Shown: positions 42,982-52,277 of the stretch, one piece after another
How positions within the stretch are numbered: position 1 is the stretch's first letter
Layout: the number at the start of each line of letters is the position of its first letter
NCBI RefSeq assembly: GCF_001580015.1
Contig: NZ_LSZQ01000041.1
Span: 1 to 64,000 of the forward strand
Length of the DNA: 64,000 nucleotides
Direction of reading: 5' to 3'
From: Cephaloticoccus primus
Lineage (GTDB): Bacteria > Verrucomicrobiota > Verrucomicrobiia > Opitutales > Opitutaceae
Notes under the pieces: generated by a model
Databases searched by the model: none
What the model saw: only the letters and a program-made list of their open reading frames with translations
What the model was told of the DNA's origin: nothing
Made by a program: the position numbers and the translations under genes

Positions 42982-44394
42982 ATGATTTCCACAATCGTAC
43001 GCCACGAATTTAAAGGCGCACTGCGCGATGGCCGCTTCCGCTGGGCGGGCATTATCATCGCGCTCCTGCTGCTCGCCGCCTTGTTCGCGGGTTGGTCTTA
43101 CCACCGCGATATTTCTGCCCAACGCCGCGAGGCCGCACACGCCGAGCAGCACCGCTGGCTAAACCAGCCTGAGAAAAATCCTCACTCCGCAGCGCACTAC
43201 GGGGTTTACGCATTCAAGCCGCGGCTCACGCCCGCGCTGATCGACCCGGGGGTGGAGCCCTACGCGGGCGTCGCTACCTGGATGGAGGCGCACCGGCAAA
43301 ACGACGTGTTGTATCGCCCCGCCGAGGATGCGACGGCGGCCCAGCGTTTCGGCGACCTGACGGTGGCGCTCGTCCTGCAACTGCTCTTGCCGCTGCTCAT
43401 TGTAGCGGTGGGCTTTGGCGCGGTGAGTGCGGAGCGCGAGCGCGGCACGCTGCGCCAAGTCTCTGCGCTCGGGCTCTCGCCTACACGTTGGCTTTTCGGA
43501 AAAGCGCTCGGGCTGGCATCGGCTTTTGCGCTGCTCGCAGTGCCTGCGCTGCTGTGCAGCGGACTGGTGCTCGCCGCGCTGCAAGACGGGGCTACTGAAA
43601 ACGCCTGGGGCCGCTTCGGGCTGCTGGCGCTCGTGTACCTCGTTTACCTTGCGGTGTTCTTGTTTCTCACGCTCGGGGTGTCGGCCAGTGTGCGCAGCTC
43701 GCGCGCTTCGCTGATCATCCTGCTCGGCGTGTGGATGCTCAACGGGCTGCTCGTGCCGCGCACGCTCTCGGAGCTCGCCGCCAGTCGCCATCCGGTGCCC
43801 TCGGTCGCCGAGGTGAAAAACAACGTCGCGCAAAAGCAGCAAGACCCCGAGTACGCCCGACGGGCGCGCGAGATCTGGGAGCCGCGCGTAATCGCGAAGT
43901 ACGGGCTCTCTGGCGTGGAGGAGCTAAACGGCCTTTCGTCGCGCGGGCTGCAACTGCTGCGAAGCGAGTCAGCGGGCTACCTCGTTTTTGACGAAGCGTA
44001 CGGTGAGCTTCACGACCAGATCGAAGCGCAAAATGCCTACCAACGCGCCCGCTCGTGGATCGCGCCGCTGGCTGCGCTGCAACCTCTCTCGCGGGCGTTG
44101 GCCGGGACGGACTTCGCGCATCACCGCGCTTTTATCGAAAGCGCCGAGGCCTATCGCCGCGTGATCCAGGACACGATGAATGAGGACATCCTGCTCAACG
44201 ACGGCAAACAGGGCAGTGGCCCGTATCTCGCGGGCGCCGACTTGTGGGCCAAGGTGCCGCCGCTGGTCATCCCGACGCCCACGCTGGGCGACGCGCTGCG
44301 CGGACAGTGCGCTCCGCTCGTCGCGCTCGTCGCGTGGTTTGCCGCGACCGTCCTGTTTTTCGTTACGGCGGCGCGCCGCCTTCGCGCGCTCTAA
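42982..44394 (+). CDS. ABC-2 type permease, DUF3526-like
   Basis: 470 residues. The first membrane helix is WAGIIIALLLLAALFAGW near residue 23, followed by a large extracytoplasmic domain with HRQNDVLYRP. Helices cluster near 130-250 (LVLQLLLPLLIVAVGFGAVSAERERGTLRQV and following), with a last helix at the C-terminus (VALVAWFAATVLFFVTA). The AERERGTL motif after the second helix is characteristic of NosY/DUF3526-type permeases. It forms a transporter with the ATPase upstream and its paralogue at 44455. The transported substrate is not evident. Confidence 0.88.
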   Translation: MISTIVRHEFKGALRDGRFRWAGIIIALLLLAALFAGWSYHRDISAQRREAAHAEQHRWLNQPEKNPHSAAHYGVYAFKPRLTPALIDPGVEPYAGVATWMEAHRQNDVLYRPAEDATAAQRFGDLTVALVLQLLLPLLIVAVGFGAVSAERERGTLRQVSALGLSPTRWLFGKALGLASAFALLAVPALLCSGLVLAALQDGATENAWGRFGLLALVYLVYLAVFLFLTLGVSASVRSSRASLIILLGVWMLNGLLVPRTLSELAASRHPVPSVAEVKNNVAQKQQDPEYARRAREIWEPRVIAKYGLSGVEELNGLSSRGLQLLRSESAGYLVFDEAYGELHDQIEAQNAYQRARSWIAPLAALQPLSRALAGTDFAHHRAFIESAEAYRRVIQDTMNEDILLNDGKQGSGPYLAGADLWAKVPPLVIPTPTLGDALRGQCAPLVALVAWFAATVLFFVTAARRLRAL

Positions 44395-44454
44395 ACGCCT
44401 CACGGTCTCTCATCCCGTCACCCATTTCTCCCCAACCCGTTTTTTTAAACGACC

Positions 44455-45918
44455 ATGAACTTTCGATTCTTCTCCTGGGAACTGCGGCATCTGCGCGCGG
44501 AGCCGACCTTCGTCGTCGTGCTCCTGCTGCTCGTGGCGCTCTGTTCCGTAGCGATTTCAAACGGCGCCTCGCGTTTGCGTGCGCAGCAAGAACGCCAAGC
44601 CGCCGCGCTGGCCGAGATGGATACGGCGGCGGCGGCGACTGCCGAGCTCGCCCGCAAGCTCGATAGCGGCGAGGCGACGACGCCCAGCTTCTCCGATCCG
44701 CGCACGGCTGCCGGTTTTGCAGGGCGGCGGATGGTGGCCTACACAGTGAAGCCGACCTGGGCGCTTGCCGCGCTCTCTGTTGGCCAGAGCGACTTGTACC
44801 CGAGCGTGCACAAGCTGGCGCTCAACTCGCGCGAGAGCGCGCTCACCGCAGCCGAGTACGAAAATCCGCAGCGCCTGCTGATCGGAAGCTTCGATGTGGC
44901 CTTCGTCGTGATCTACATCGTGCCGCTGCTGCTCCTCGGGTTGACCTACAACCTCGTCGCTGCCGAGCGGGAGCGGGGCACGCTGCCCCTGCTGCTCTTG
45001 CAGCGCGGCACGGTGAACCACGTCGCGTTTGGCCGCGGGCTTTTCCTCGGCACGCTCGTACTGCTCGCGCTCGTGGTGCTTTTGCTTGCCGGACTGGGCC
45101 TGTCGGGCGTGCTCGCACAGGTGAGTGGCGCGGCACTCTTTGGCTGGCTCGCGGCGGCTTTCTTTTACGGGCTGTTCTGGGTGGCGCTCGCGGTCTTCGT
45201 TGCGAGCCGCGGCGGAGGCTCGGCCACGAACGCCGTCGTCCTCGCGGGCGCGTGGCTCTTGTTTACGATTATCGTGCCCTCTGCGGTCAGCGTGGCGGTA
45301 AAGGCGATTTACCCCGTGCCTTCGCGCATGGCGTACATTGATTCGCAGCGCGTCGTCACCGAGGAGTCGCGCAACCGCCAGAGCCAACTCCTCGCCGCTT
45401 ACTTCGAGGATCACCCTGAGCTGGCCTCGGCCGAGACGCAGGCCGCAGTCGCGGCGGGCACGCAGGCGAATCCGCGGCTCATCGCGCACCTCGGTTATCA
45501 GGAGCAGGAGCGGCTACTCGCGCCCGTGCGTGCGCGCTACACCGAGCAATTGGAGCGCCAGCAGGGGCTCGTCGATACGCTCAAGTTTCTTTCGCCCGCG
45601 CTGCTTGCCCAGTCCGCTTTTAACCAGCTCAGCGGCACGGGCATGGAGCGGCATCGCGATTTTCAACGCCAGTCGAGCGCCTTTCACGACACGCTGCGCG
45701 ACTACTTCCAGCCCAAGATCATCGCGGGCGAAGCGTTTTACGATTACGACCAGGTCCCGCGCTTCAGCTTCGACGAGGAGGCGGCCCCGGCACGGGCCGC
45801 CCGCAGCGCGACTGCGCTTTGGCTGGTGCTCGCAATCGCCACCGCACTGCTCCTCGCCGCCAGCCTACCCGGGCTGCGCCGCTACACTCCGACCGCCGCC
45901 GCTGCCGAAGGCGTGTAG
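44455..45918 (+). CDS. ABC-2 type permease, DUF3526-like
   Basis: 487 residues, a paralogue of the permease at 42982. It has an N-terminal helix (TFVVVLLLLVALCSVAI), a periplasmic domain, then FVVIYIVPLLLLGLTYNLVAAERERGTLPLLLLQRG near 150. Four more helices and a C-terminal helix (ATALWLVLAIATALLLAASLPGL) follow. The shared AERERGTL motif supports a two-permease complex. Downstream are two TonB-dependent receptors in the same direction, so the ABC system may serve the same cargo from the inner membrane side or act as an exporter. Confidence 0.88.
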   Translation: MNFRFFSWELRHLRAEPTFVVVLLLLVALCSVAISNGASRLRAQQERQAAALAEMDTAAAATAELARKLDSGEATTPSFSDPRTAAGFAGRRMVAYTVKPTWALAALSVGQSDLYPSVHKLALNSRESALTAAEYENPQRLLIGSFDVAFVVIYIVPLLLLGLTYNLVAAERERGTLPLLLLQRGTVNHVAFGRGLFLGTLVLLALVVLLLAGLGLSGVLAQVSGAALFGWLAAAFFYGLFWVALAVFVASRGGGSATNAVVLAGAWLLFTIIVPSAVSVAVKAIYPVPSRMAYIDSQRVVTEESRNRQSQLLAAYFEDHPELASAETQAAVAAGTQANPRLIAHLGYQEQERLLAPVRARYTEQLERQQGLVDTLKFLSPALLAQSAFNQLSGTGMERHRDFQRQSSAFHDTLRDYFQPKIIAGEAFYDYDQVPRFSFDEEAAPARAARSATALWLVLAIATALLLAASLPGLRRYTPTAAAAEGV

Positions 45919-46053
45919 GGCGTGCCGGGTTAGTCGCAGCTCTGCTGAGTAAGTGCGCTCCATTTTTCCGGTTCAGTTTGTCGGGCGTGTCGCCAGCGAG
46001 CGCCGCGCCCACTGATCCGTTTGCAACCGCCTAGTTACCCCGACGCATCCAGT

Positions 46054-46077
46054 CGGGCGTGGGGTTTCCCATGCCCG
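46054..46077 (+). promoter_or_regulatory. Leader hairpin before the first TonB receptor
   Basis: CGGGCGTGGG-GTTT-CCCATGCCCG forms a 10 bp stem with one G-T pair, ending 30 bases before the receptor start. It is not followed by a U-run, so it is not a standard terminator. It might be a translation-control element of the leader. No cobalamin or other known riboswitch core was recognised in the 160-base gap. Confidence 0.35.
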
Positions 46078-46106
46078 GAAACGTTAATCCCCAACGAAGT
46101 CGGGTT

Positions 46107-48245
46107 ATGAAAAACACACACAACAAGAACGCGCTTCCCGGTAAGCTCGGGAAGCCAGGATTCCTCATCGCAGCAGTCGCCACGGCCTCGCTGTGCGCTT
46201 ACGCTCAGGCGAGTGATGCCGACGCATCAGCCGCGGCCGCCCGCGGCCCCGCAGCGGATGTGCAGGCCGAAACTATCCACGATCTCGACGCCGTCACGGT
46301 GACTTCGACTCGCACGGCACGCCGCGCCTTCGAGGTGCCCGGGATGACCTCCGTCGTGGATCAGAAGAGCCTCGACCTGAGCCAGCCGCAAAACGTGGGC
46401 GACACCGTGCGCACGCTCCCCAATGTGGAGATCACAGGCGGCCCGCGCCGCAACGCAGAGACGCCTACCATTCGCGGGCGCAGCCAGGAGCACGTCCTCG
46501 TGCTCGTCGATGGCATGCGCCAAAATTTCAACCAATCGCGCCGCGGTCGCTTTTACCTGGAGCCCGACATGCTCAAGCAAGTCGAAGTCGTGCGCGGGCC
46601 CAACTCCGCCCTCTACGGCAGCTCTGCCCAAGGCGGCACGATCGCCATGCGCACCAAAGACGCGCTCGACCTGCTGGAGCCGGGCCGCAGCACTGGTGCG
46701 CGCGTAAAGGCGGGCTACGCTTCGGTAAACGAAGAGAGCTTTTATAGCCTCGCCGGTTACGCGGCGGCGGGCGGGCTCGATCTGCTCGCCATCGGCAGCT
46801 ATCGGGATGGCGGCGACATCCGCCTGGGTACCGGCGACGATCTGGAGTTTAGCGGCAGCGAGTCGAAGAGCGGCCTTTTCAAGGCCAGCTACAAAACGGC
46901 CAATGGGCAGACACTCGCGCTCTCGGCGGATGTCACGCGCGAGGAGAGCCGCCAGCCGAGCACGCCCAGTAGCACGAGCACCAGCAGCATCGTTGACCGC
47001 ACCGCGAAGACCGACAGCGCGCAGGCGCGTTACCTGCTAAACCCGAACAATAGCGACCTCATCGACCTGGAGCTCAGTGCCTACCAGGTCGAGACGGGCA
47101 ACTACGACATCGGCTTCACCGCCAATCTGATCGACCGCGACGAACGCCGGATCGTGAAAACCACGGGGCTCAGCCTTATCAACCGCAGTCGCATTGAGCA
47201 CGCCGCGCTCGGCCGCCACAGCCTCACTTACGGCATCGAGTATTTTAAGGACGAGATCACCCAAGTGCGTTGGGACACTGGCGCACCGCAGCCCATCCTC
47301 TGGAATCCCGACGGGAAGATCGACTACCACGCTGTTTTCGCACAGGATGAGATCGCGCTCACCGAGACGCTCAGCCTTATCCCCGGGCTGCGCTACGATA
47401 AGTACAAGGCCGGCTCGCCCCAGGTCGCGCACGAGAGCAGCGACGACTTCCTCGCGCTAAAAGTCGGTACCGTTTACCGCCCGCGCCCGTGGTTGTATTT
47501 CTTCGGCCTGTACTCGGAGGGCTTTGTCGCGCCCAGCCTCGGCCAGCTCTTTCGCGGCGGCACACACTTCCGCCGGGGAAGTCGGCAGCAAGATTTCGCA
47601 GGAAACCTCGATCTGCGTTCCGAGAAATCCGAAAACTACGAGGCCGGTATCGGGCTGGAGTTTCGCTTTGAAAACCAGGCCCACTTTCAGGCGAAGCTTT
47701 CGGTCTTCACCCAAGACGCCCGAAACCCGATCACCACCGAAGTGCAGATCCAACCCAGCGTGCCGCCCGAGCTCGCGGCGGTCGGCGTTACCCAGTACGA
47801 GCTTTCCAAATACATCAACCTCGGCGGGGCCGACTACGAAGGCGCAGAGATCGAGCTCGGTTACTCGACACCTGCCTGGTACCTGCAAGCTGCGGGCTCG
47901 ACGATGACGGCTCGCGAGAAAACCCGTCCACGCAGACTCGACACGACGCCAGCCGACAAACTCACGGTGGGTGGCGGCGTACGCATCGCCCGCGCGAAGC
48001 TCACGCTCGGCGGTAACGCGCTCTTCGTCGGCAGCCGCGCGTCCAAGGTCGATCGCGAATCGTATATGACACCCGGCTACGCTGTTTGGGGCGCTTACGT
48101 CGTGTGGCAACCCGAGTTCCTCGGGCCGCGCACCTCGCTCAACCTCAACGCGAACAACCTGTTCGATAAAGCCTACGCCCGTAGCGAGCGCGACCTGTTC
48201 TCCTCCGGCCGCTCCATCCAGACCAGCCTGACAGTGAGCTTCTAG
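46107..48245 (+). CDS. TonB-dependent receptor, heme/hemoglobin receptor-like
   Basis: 712 residues from the ATG at 46107, giving a signal peptide (GFLIAAVATASLCAYAQA). The plug domain runs about 50-190: VTVTSTRTARRAFEVPGMTSVVD, then TIRGRSQEHVLVLVDGMRQNF and VEVVRGPNSALYGSSAQGG. The barrel has the region FRGGTHFRRGSRQQDF followed by GNLDLRSEKSENYEAG, corresponding to the FRAP and NPNL boxes of heme receptors. The final strand ends SIQTSLTVSF with the terminal Phe. It would import a heme- or metal-carrying ligand across the outer membrane using TonB-ExbB-ExbD energy. A close paralogue follows. Confidence 0.92.
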   Translation: MKNTHNKNALPGKLGKPGFLIAAVATASLCAYAQASDADASAAAARGPAADVQAETIHDLDAVTVTSTRTARRAFEVPGMTSVVDQKSLDLSQPQNVGDTVRTLPNVEITGGPRRNAETPTIRGRSQEHVLVLVDGMRQNFNQSRRGRFYLEPDMLKQVEVVRGPNSALYGSSAQGGTIAMRTKDALDLLEPGRSTGARVKAGYASVNEESFYSLAGYAAAGGLDLLAIGSYRDGGDIRLGTGDDLEFSGSESKSGLFKASYKTANGQTLALSADVTREESRQPSTPSSTSTSSIVDRTAKTDSAQARYLLNPNNSDLIDLELSAYQVETGNYDIGFTANLIDRDERRIVKTTGLSLINRSRIEHAALGRHSLTYGIEYFKDEITQVRWDTGAPQPILWNPDGKIDYHAVFAQDEIALTETLSLIPGLRYDKYKAGSPQVAHESSDDFLALKVGTVYRPRPWLYFFGLYSEGFVAPSLGQLFRGGTHFRRGSRQQDFAGNLDLRSEKSENYEAGIGLEFRFENQAHFQAKLSVFTQDARNPITTEVQIQPSVPPELAAVGVTQYELSKYINLGGADYEGAEIELGYSTPAWYLQAAGSTMTAREKTRPRRLDTTPADKLTVGGGVRIARAKLTLGGNALFVGSRASKVDRESYMTPGYAVWGAYVVWQPEFLGPRTSLNLNANNLFDKAYARSERDLFSSGRSIQTSLTVSF

Positions 48246-48375
48246 AGGCGTCACAGATAGGCCCTCGGTATATGGGGATAAACCGCCTCCCTCATCAACA
48301 AGGCGCACGTGAACGAGTAACAGGTGTAGTGATGCTGACTTGTAGCCAGTATTACAAAATTTACCTTGTCATAAG

Positions 48376-48407
48376 AAAGGCAGCGCGGATGAAACCGCTG
48401 CCTTTTT
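48376..48407 (+). terminator. Terminator-like hairpin abutting the second receptor start
   Basis: AAAGGCAGCG and CGCTGCCTTT are exact complements with a 10-base spacer, ending in a run of five T. This is a good intrinsic terminator shape. The ATG of the next gene follows directly, so there is no room for a Shine-Dalgarno site. It could end the first receptor's transcript or act as an attenuator for the second. Confidence 0.65.
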
Positions 48408-48408
48408 G

Positions 48409-50538
48409 ATGCACACAGCAAACCTTCCCCCCTTTCAGTCAGCTCACCGCGCAGGGACGCTCAGGCAGGCCCTCGCCGTTACGGCGCTCATGGCCACTGC
48501 TCTGGGCTCGCCCTTTGCCCATGCCACTAGCCGCGCCGGAGGGAGCATCGCCGAGCCGCCTTCTGATGCCCTTATCAATCTGGATGCGATTACGGTGAGT
48601 TCGACGCGCACGGCCTGGCGGGCCTTTGATGTGCCGGGGATGACCTCGGTCGTCGACTCGCGCGCACTGGATCTGCTCCAGCCGCAGAGTATGGACGACA
48701 TCCTGCGCGCGCTGCCCAATGTGGAGCTCTTTGGCGGCCCGCGCCGCACGGCAGAAGTACCGCGCATCCGCGGGCGCAACTCCGAGAATGTGCTGATCCT
48801 GATCGACGGCATGCGCCAAAACTACGGCGGCGGGCATCGGGGGCGTTATTTTATCGAGCCGGACCTGCTGCGCTCGGTCGAGATCGTGCGCGGGCCAAAC
48901 TCGGCACTCTACGGCAGCGGTGCGCAGGGCGGCATCCTCTCGATGGAGACCAAGGATGCGTCGGACTTGCTGCTCCCCGGACGACAGTACGGTGCAAGGC
49001 TAAAGACTGGCTACACCTCGGCCAACGACGAGAGTTTCGCTGGCGCAGCGGCCTATGGAGCGAGCGGACCAGTGGAGTGGCTGGCCTCGGTCACCGCGCG
49101 CGATGGTGGCGACATCCGCCTGGGTACGGGAGAGGACTTGCCCTTTAGCGGCAGCGAGCTGCGCGCGGCTATGTTCAAGGCGACCTGGAGGCCGAGTCCG
49201 GGCCAGTCGCTCTCGCTTGTGCATGATACGGCGCGCGAGGAAAACGTGCAGCCGACGAATCCGCAGGGCAGCAGCTTGAGCAGTATCGTGAACCGCAAGA
49301 CCAAGGTCGAGGGCAGCCGCGCGCGCTACGTGCTGCACCCGGGGCAGAGTGATTGGGTCGACCTGGAGGCGGTGCTCTATCGAGTGAAAACGGGCAACCG
49401 CGACCTCGGTGTTTCGGCGAGTTTGGTGGATCGCGACGAGCGCCGTTCGGTGCAGACTACGGGTTTCAACCTCATCAACCGCAGCCGCCTGGAGACCCCA
49501 TTTCTGGGCAAGCACAGACTCGCCTACGGGGTGGATGTTTTTGGCGATGAAAATGTGGCTCGCCGCTTCGATACGGGCGTGGGGCTGCCCATCCAGACTT
49601 CGCCCGAGGGCGAGGTGGACTACGAAGCGGTCTTCATCCAGGACGAGATCGTGCTGCCCGGCGCAGTGACCCTGATCCCGGGCCTGCGCTACGATAAATT
49701 CAAGTCGAAGGCAGTCACCGAGGCCTTCTCTTCGAGCGATGACGACCTCTCGCTAAAGTTGGGGGTGATCTGGCGTCCGCATTCGGAGTTTTTCGTTTTC
49801 GGGCTGTATTCGGAGGGGTTCCTCACGCCCGATGTGGCGCAGATTTTCCGCACGGGGCAGCACTTCCGGATCGGGTCGCGGCAGCAGGATTTTGTCCCGA
49901 GCCTCGGCCTCAAGCCAGAGACTTCGCACAACTATGAGGGCGGCTTCGGCTTTGAGCGAAAGCTCGCCAGTGGCGCGCGGTTGCAAACGAAGCTCTCCGT
50001 CTTCCTCCAGGATTCGCACGACACGATCTCGCGCGAGGTGATCATCCTGCCGGTGCCGGCTGAGCTCGCAGCGGTTGGCATCACCCAGTACGAGCACTCG
50101 CGCGCGGCCAATCTGGAAGGCGCGGAGTTTAAGGGCTCCGAGCTGGAGTTTGGCTACACGACCGAGACCTGGTTTATCAACGGCGGGGCCTCGACCTTGA
50201 GCTCGCGAATCGACGGTACGGGCAAGCGTGTGAGCACGACTCCGGCCGACAAATTTTCCGTACAAGGCGGCAAGCGATTTGCTGCCGCGCGGCTCACGCT
50301 TGGTGGCAGCGCGCTTTTGGTGGGAAACCGCCGTTCCAAAGTCGAGGAGCCGCAGTACCAAACGCATGGATATGCGGACTTTGGATTTTTCGCGGTTTGG
50401 CAGCCCATAAGCGGCTACCCTGAGGCGACGGTAAACCTGACTGCCAGTAACCTCTTCGATAAGGCCTACGCGCGCGACGATGTAGGCCTCTTCGCGACTG
50501 GCCGCTCCGTGCAGGCCACGCTTACGGTGCGCTTTTAG
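48409..50538 (+). CDS. TonB-dependent receptor, heme/hemoglobin receptor-like (paralogue)
   Basis: 709 residues from the ATG at 48409, with a signal peptide (ALAVTALMATALGSPFAHA). It is collinear with the previous receptor: ITVSSTRTAWRAFDVPGMTSVVD, RIRGRNSENVLILIDGMRQNY, VEIVRGPNSALYGSGAQGG, and FRTGQHFRIGSRQQDF. SLGLKPETSHNYEGG corresponds to the NPNL box. The final strand ends SVQATLTVRF. The tandem arrangement suggests gene duplication followed by divergence, perhaps for different ligands. Translation starts right after a terminator-like hairpin, which is odd and may signal regulation or a mis-set start. Confidence 0.9.
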   Translation: MHTANLPPFQSAHRAGTLRQALAVTALMATALGSPFAHATSRAGGSIAEPPSDALINLDAITVSSTRTAWRAFDVPGMTSVVDSRALDLLQPQSMDDILRALPNVELFGGPRRTAEVPRIRGRNSENVLILIDGMRQNYGGGHRGRYFIEPDLLRSVEIVRGPNSALYGSGAQGGILSMETKDASDLLLPGRQYGARLKTGYTSANDESFAGAAAYGASGPVEWLASVTARDGGDIRLGTGEDLPFSGSELRAAMFKATWRPSPGQSLSLVHDTAREENVQPTNPQGSSLSSIVNRKTKVEGSRARYVLHPGQSDWVDLEAVLYRVKTGNRDLGVSASLVDRDERRSVQTTGFNLINRSRLETPFLGKHRLAYGVDVFGDENVARRFDTGVGLPIQTSPEGEVDYEAVFIQDEIVLPGAVTLIPGLRYDKFKSKAVTEAFSSSDDDLSLKLGVIWRPHSEFFVFGLYSEGFLTPDVAQIFRTGQHFRIGSRQQDFVPSLGLKPETSHNYEGGFGFERKLASGARLQTKLSVFLQDSHDTISREVIILPVPAELAAVGITQYEHSRAANLEGAEFKGSELEFGYTTETWFINGGASTLSSRIDGTGKRVSTTPADKFSVQGGKRFAAARLTLGGSALLVGNRRSKVEEPQYQTHGYADFGFFAVWQPISGYPEATVNLTASNLFDKAYARDDVGLFATGRSVQATLTVRF

Positions 50539-50677
50539 CGGAGTCTGCGACTCACTTTATTGGGCGTGTCGCGCGCTGGCGACGCGTCCGTCAACCTGGC
50601 CTGCGAAACTCGCGTGCCGCTCTTTTCAAGAAATCTAAACCTCCCGGCTTTCCAGCCAAACCTTCCCCTCCTTCTTC

Positions 50678-51577
50678 GTGAAACCCTTCCTGAAAAAACA
50701 CCTCTTCTCGGCGGCCCTCCTGGTCGCGGTACTTGGCATGGTGCGGCCTGCGGCTGCGCACCACCTGTGGCTTTATGCAAGCCGCTACGATGTGCCGCGC
50801 CTGGCAACGGCTCGGCAATGGGGCCAGTGGAAGCCGGACAGCATCGTGCTCTTTGGTTACGGCGATTACTATCCGCTCCACGACCTGCTGGAGCCGGAGC
50901 GCGTGGCCTCGTTTACCCGCTACTCGGCCAACGGAGATCAACAGCCAGTCGCGCTCGGGGAGGGGTCTTTCCTCGCCTCGCCCCTCACCGTTTTTGTGCC
51001 CGGTGCGCACATCGTCGCGGCCGAGCTGCACCCACGCTTCGTCTCGCGAGTCGGCGAGGAGCACCAGCATCACTACCTCTTTGTCCCAAAGGATGAAGTC
51101 ATGGAGGGGCTGCCAGTTATCCGGAGCTACGTGTACCACAACTACGCCAAGGCGCTTTTCCAGGTGGGCCCGAGCGAAGAGCGCCCCCAGGACGCGGCCC
51201 TGCTCGCCCGCCCGCTCGGCCACACGCTGGAGATCGTTTTGCTGAGCAATCCGCGTACGGTGGCGGGCGCACCGAACGCGGGCTCGGGCACCGTTCGCGC
51301 GGGCGTTGACTTCGCTGTTTTGTTTGAAGGCCAGCCCCTGGCTGACGTGACCGTGCGAGCCAACCACCTCGGGCTACCGGCCAGTGCGGAAGGCGCGACT
51401 GCGCTTGTGGAGCTCGACGAAGCAGGGCGGGGGAGGCTCACTGCGCCGCGAGCAGGCGTCTGGCAACTGCACCTCACGCACCGAATCCCCGCGCCGCCCG
51501 AGTTGTCCCTCAAAGCCGCCGCACTGACCTACTCCGCCAGCTTCACCTTCGAAGTTCCTGCGCCTTCACGCTACTGA
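50678..51577 (+). CDS. DUF4198-like periplasmic protein
   Basis: 299 residues from a GTG start; a signal peptide (LFSAALLVAVLGMVRPAAA) leads directly into HHLWLYASRYD. The DUF4198 family, which includes NikM-like parts of metal uptake systems, commonly shows this His-rich mature start. Further metal-suited residues are GEEHQHHYLF near residue 130 and YVYHNYAK near 150. The C-terminal half is an Ig-like fold (GQPLADVTVRANHLGLPASAEGAT...). Its place right after two TonB receptors suggests a metal or heme-related periplasmic role. The upstream leader is C/T-rich. Confidence 0.8.
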   Translation: MKPFLKKHLFSAALLVAVLGMVRPAAAHHLWLYASRYDVPRLATARQWGQWKPDSIVLFGYGDYYPLHDLLEPERVASFTRYSANGDQQPVALGEGSFLASPLTVFVPGAHIVAAELHPRFVSRVGEEHQHHYLFVPKDEVMEGLPVIRSYVYHNYAKALFQVGPSEERPQDAALLARPLGHTLEIVLLSNPRTVAGAPNAGSGTVRAGVDFAVLFEGQPLADVTVRANHLGLPASAEGATALVELDEAGRGRLTAPRAGVWQLHLTHRIPAPPELSLKAAALTYSASFTFEVPAPSRY

Positions 51578-51818
51578 GCCCAGGCCAAGTTGGTCGATCA
51601 ACCAAGCCGCGTCGTGTGATCGGTGCGAGTGCTACGCGGGCTGTTTTGAAGGCTGCTAACGGCGATGCCGCGGATATTGGAAGCGCCTTGGCCCGGGGCT
51701 TTTTCTCGGGGCCCGTCGACATCGGTTTCGAGGAGCCTTGACCAAGGCAATTGCAGCCAAAATGAGGTTCCTCATCTTCCCGGAAAATAGCCCTCATGAG
51801 GAGGGCTGTCTCAATGGC

Positions 51819-52277
51819 TTAGGCGTTTTCGACCGGGTTCAGGTGGTGGAGGATGAGTTCCTGGAGGGTGGCGAGGAAGAGGTAGCAGACGAAGGCGCGG
51901 CGCAGGGGGGCGGTGAGGGCGTCGATGCTGATTTCGCCCGCTTCGAGTTCTTCTTCGCTGAGGCCGCTCAGTTGGTTGCGGTGTAGTTGCAGGCGCACGG
52001 CCGCCGTGGCGCGGAGCACGGGCTGTGCGTTGCGCGAGTCCAGGTAAACTACTCCTTCGGAGATAAACGTTTCGCCGAAGAGGCCGAGCAGGGTGTCCAG
52101 GTCGCTTGTCTGGCTTTTTACGACATCGGCGCGCCAGAAGTCGCGCAGGTCGTCGGGCAGGCTGGGCAGGTGTACGGCGGGCGAGGGCTCGGCGCGCAGT
52201 TGCTGTGCAGTTTCGCGCACGACGTCGAGCAGCGGAGCGACGACTTCGACGCTGAGGCGTACTTCAATCTGTTTCAT
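51819..52277 (-). CDS. DUF2017-like protein next to clpS
   Basis: 152 residues from the ATG at 52277, the first residue of KQIEVRLSVEVVAPLL. It is helical and acidic. The segment HLPSLPDDLRDFWRADVVKSQTSDLDTLLGLFGETFI and a C-terminal FVCYLFLATLQELILHHL can be seen. In Actinobacteria ClpS is followed by DUF2017; the same order here and the similar length make that family the best guess, but motif support is weak. It overlaps the end of clpS by 14 bases, so translation is probably coupled. A role in N-degron proteolysis is inferred from context only. Confidence 0.65.
   Translation of the reverse strand: MKQIEVRLSVEVVAPLLDVVRETAQQLRAEPSPAVHLPSLPDDLRDFWRADVVKSQTSDLDTLLGLFGETFISEGVVYLDSRNAQPVLRATAAVRLQLHRNQLSGLSEEELEAGEISIDALTAPLRRAFVCYLFLATLQELILHHLNPVENA

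Noticed and set aside
45946-46106. A cobalamin riboswitch before the TonB receptor.
   Set aside because: No B12-box or conserved core was found; only a simple hairpin is present.
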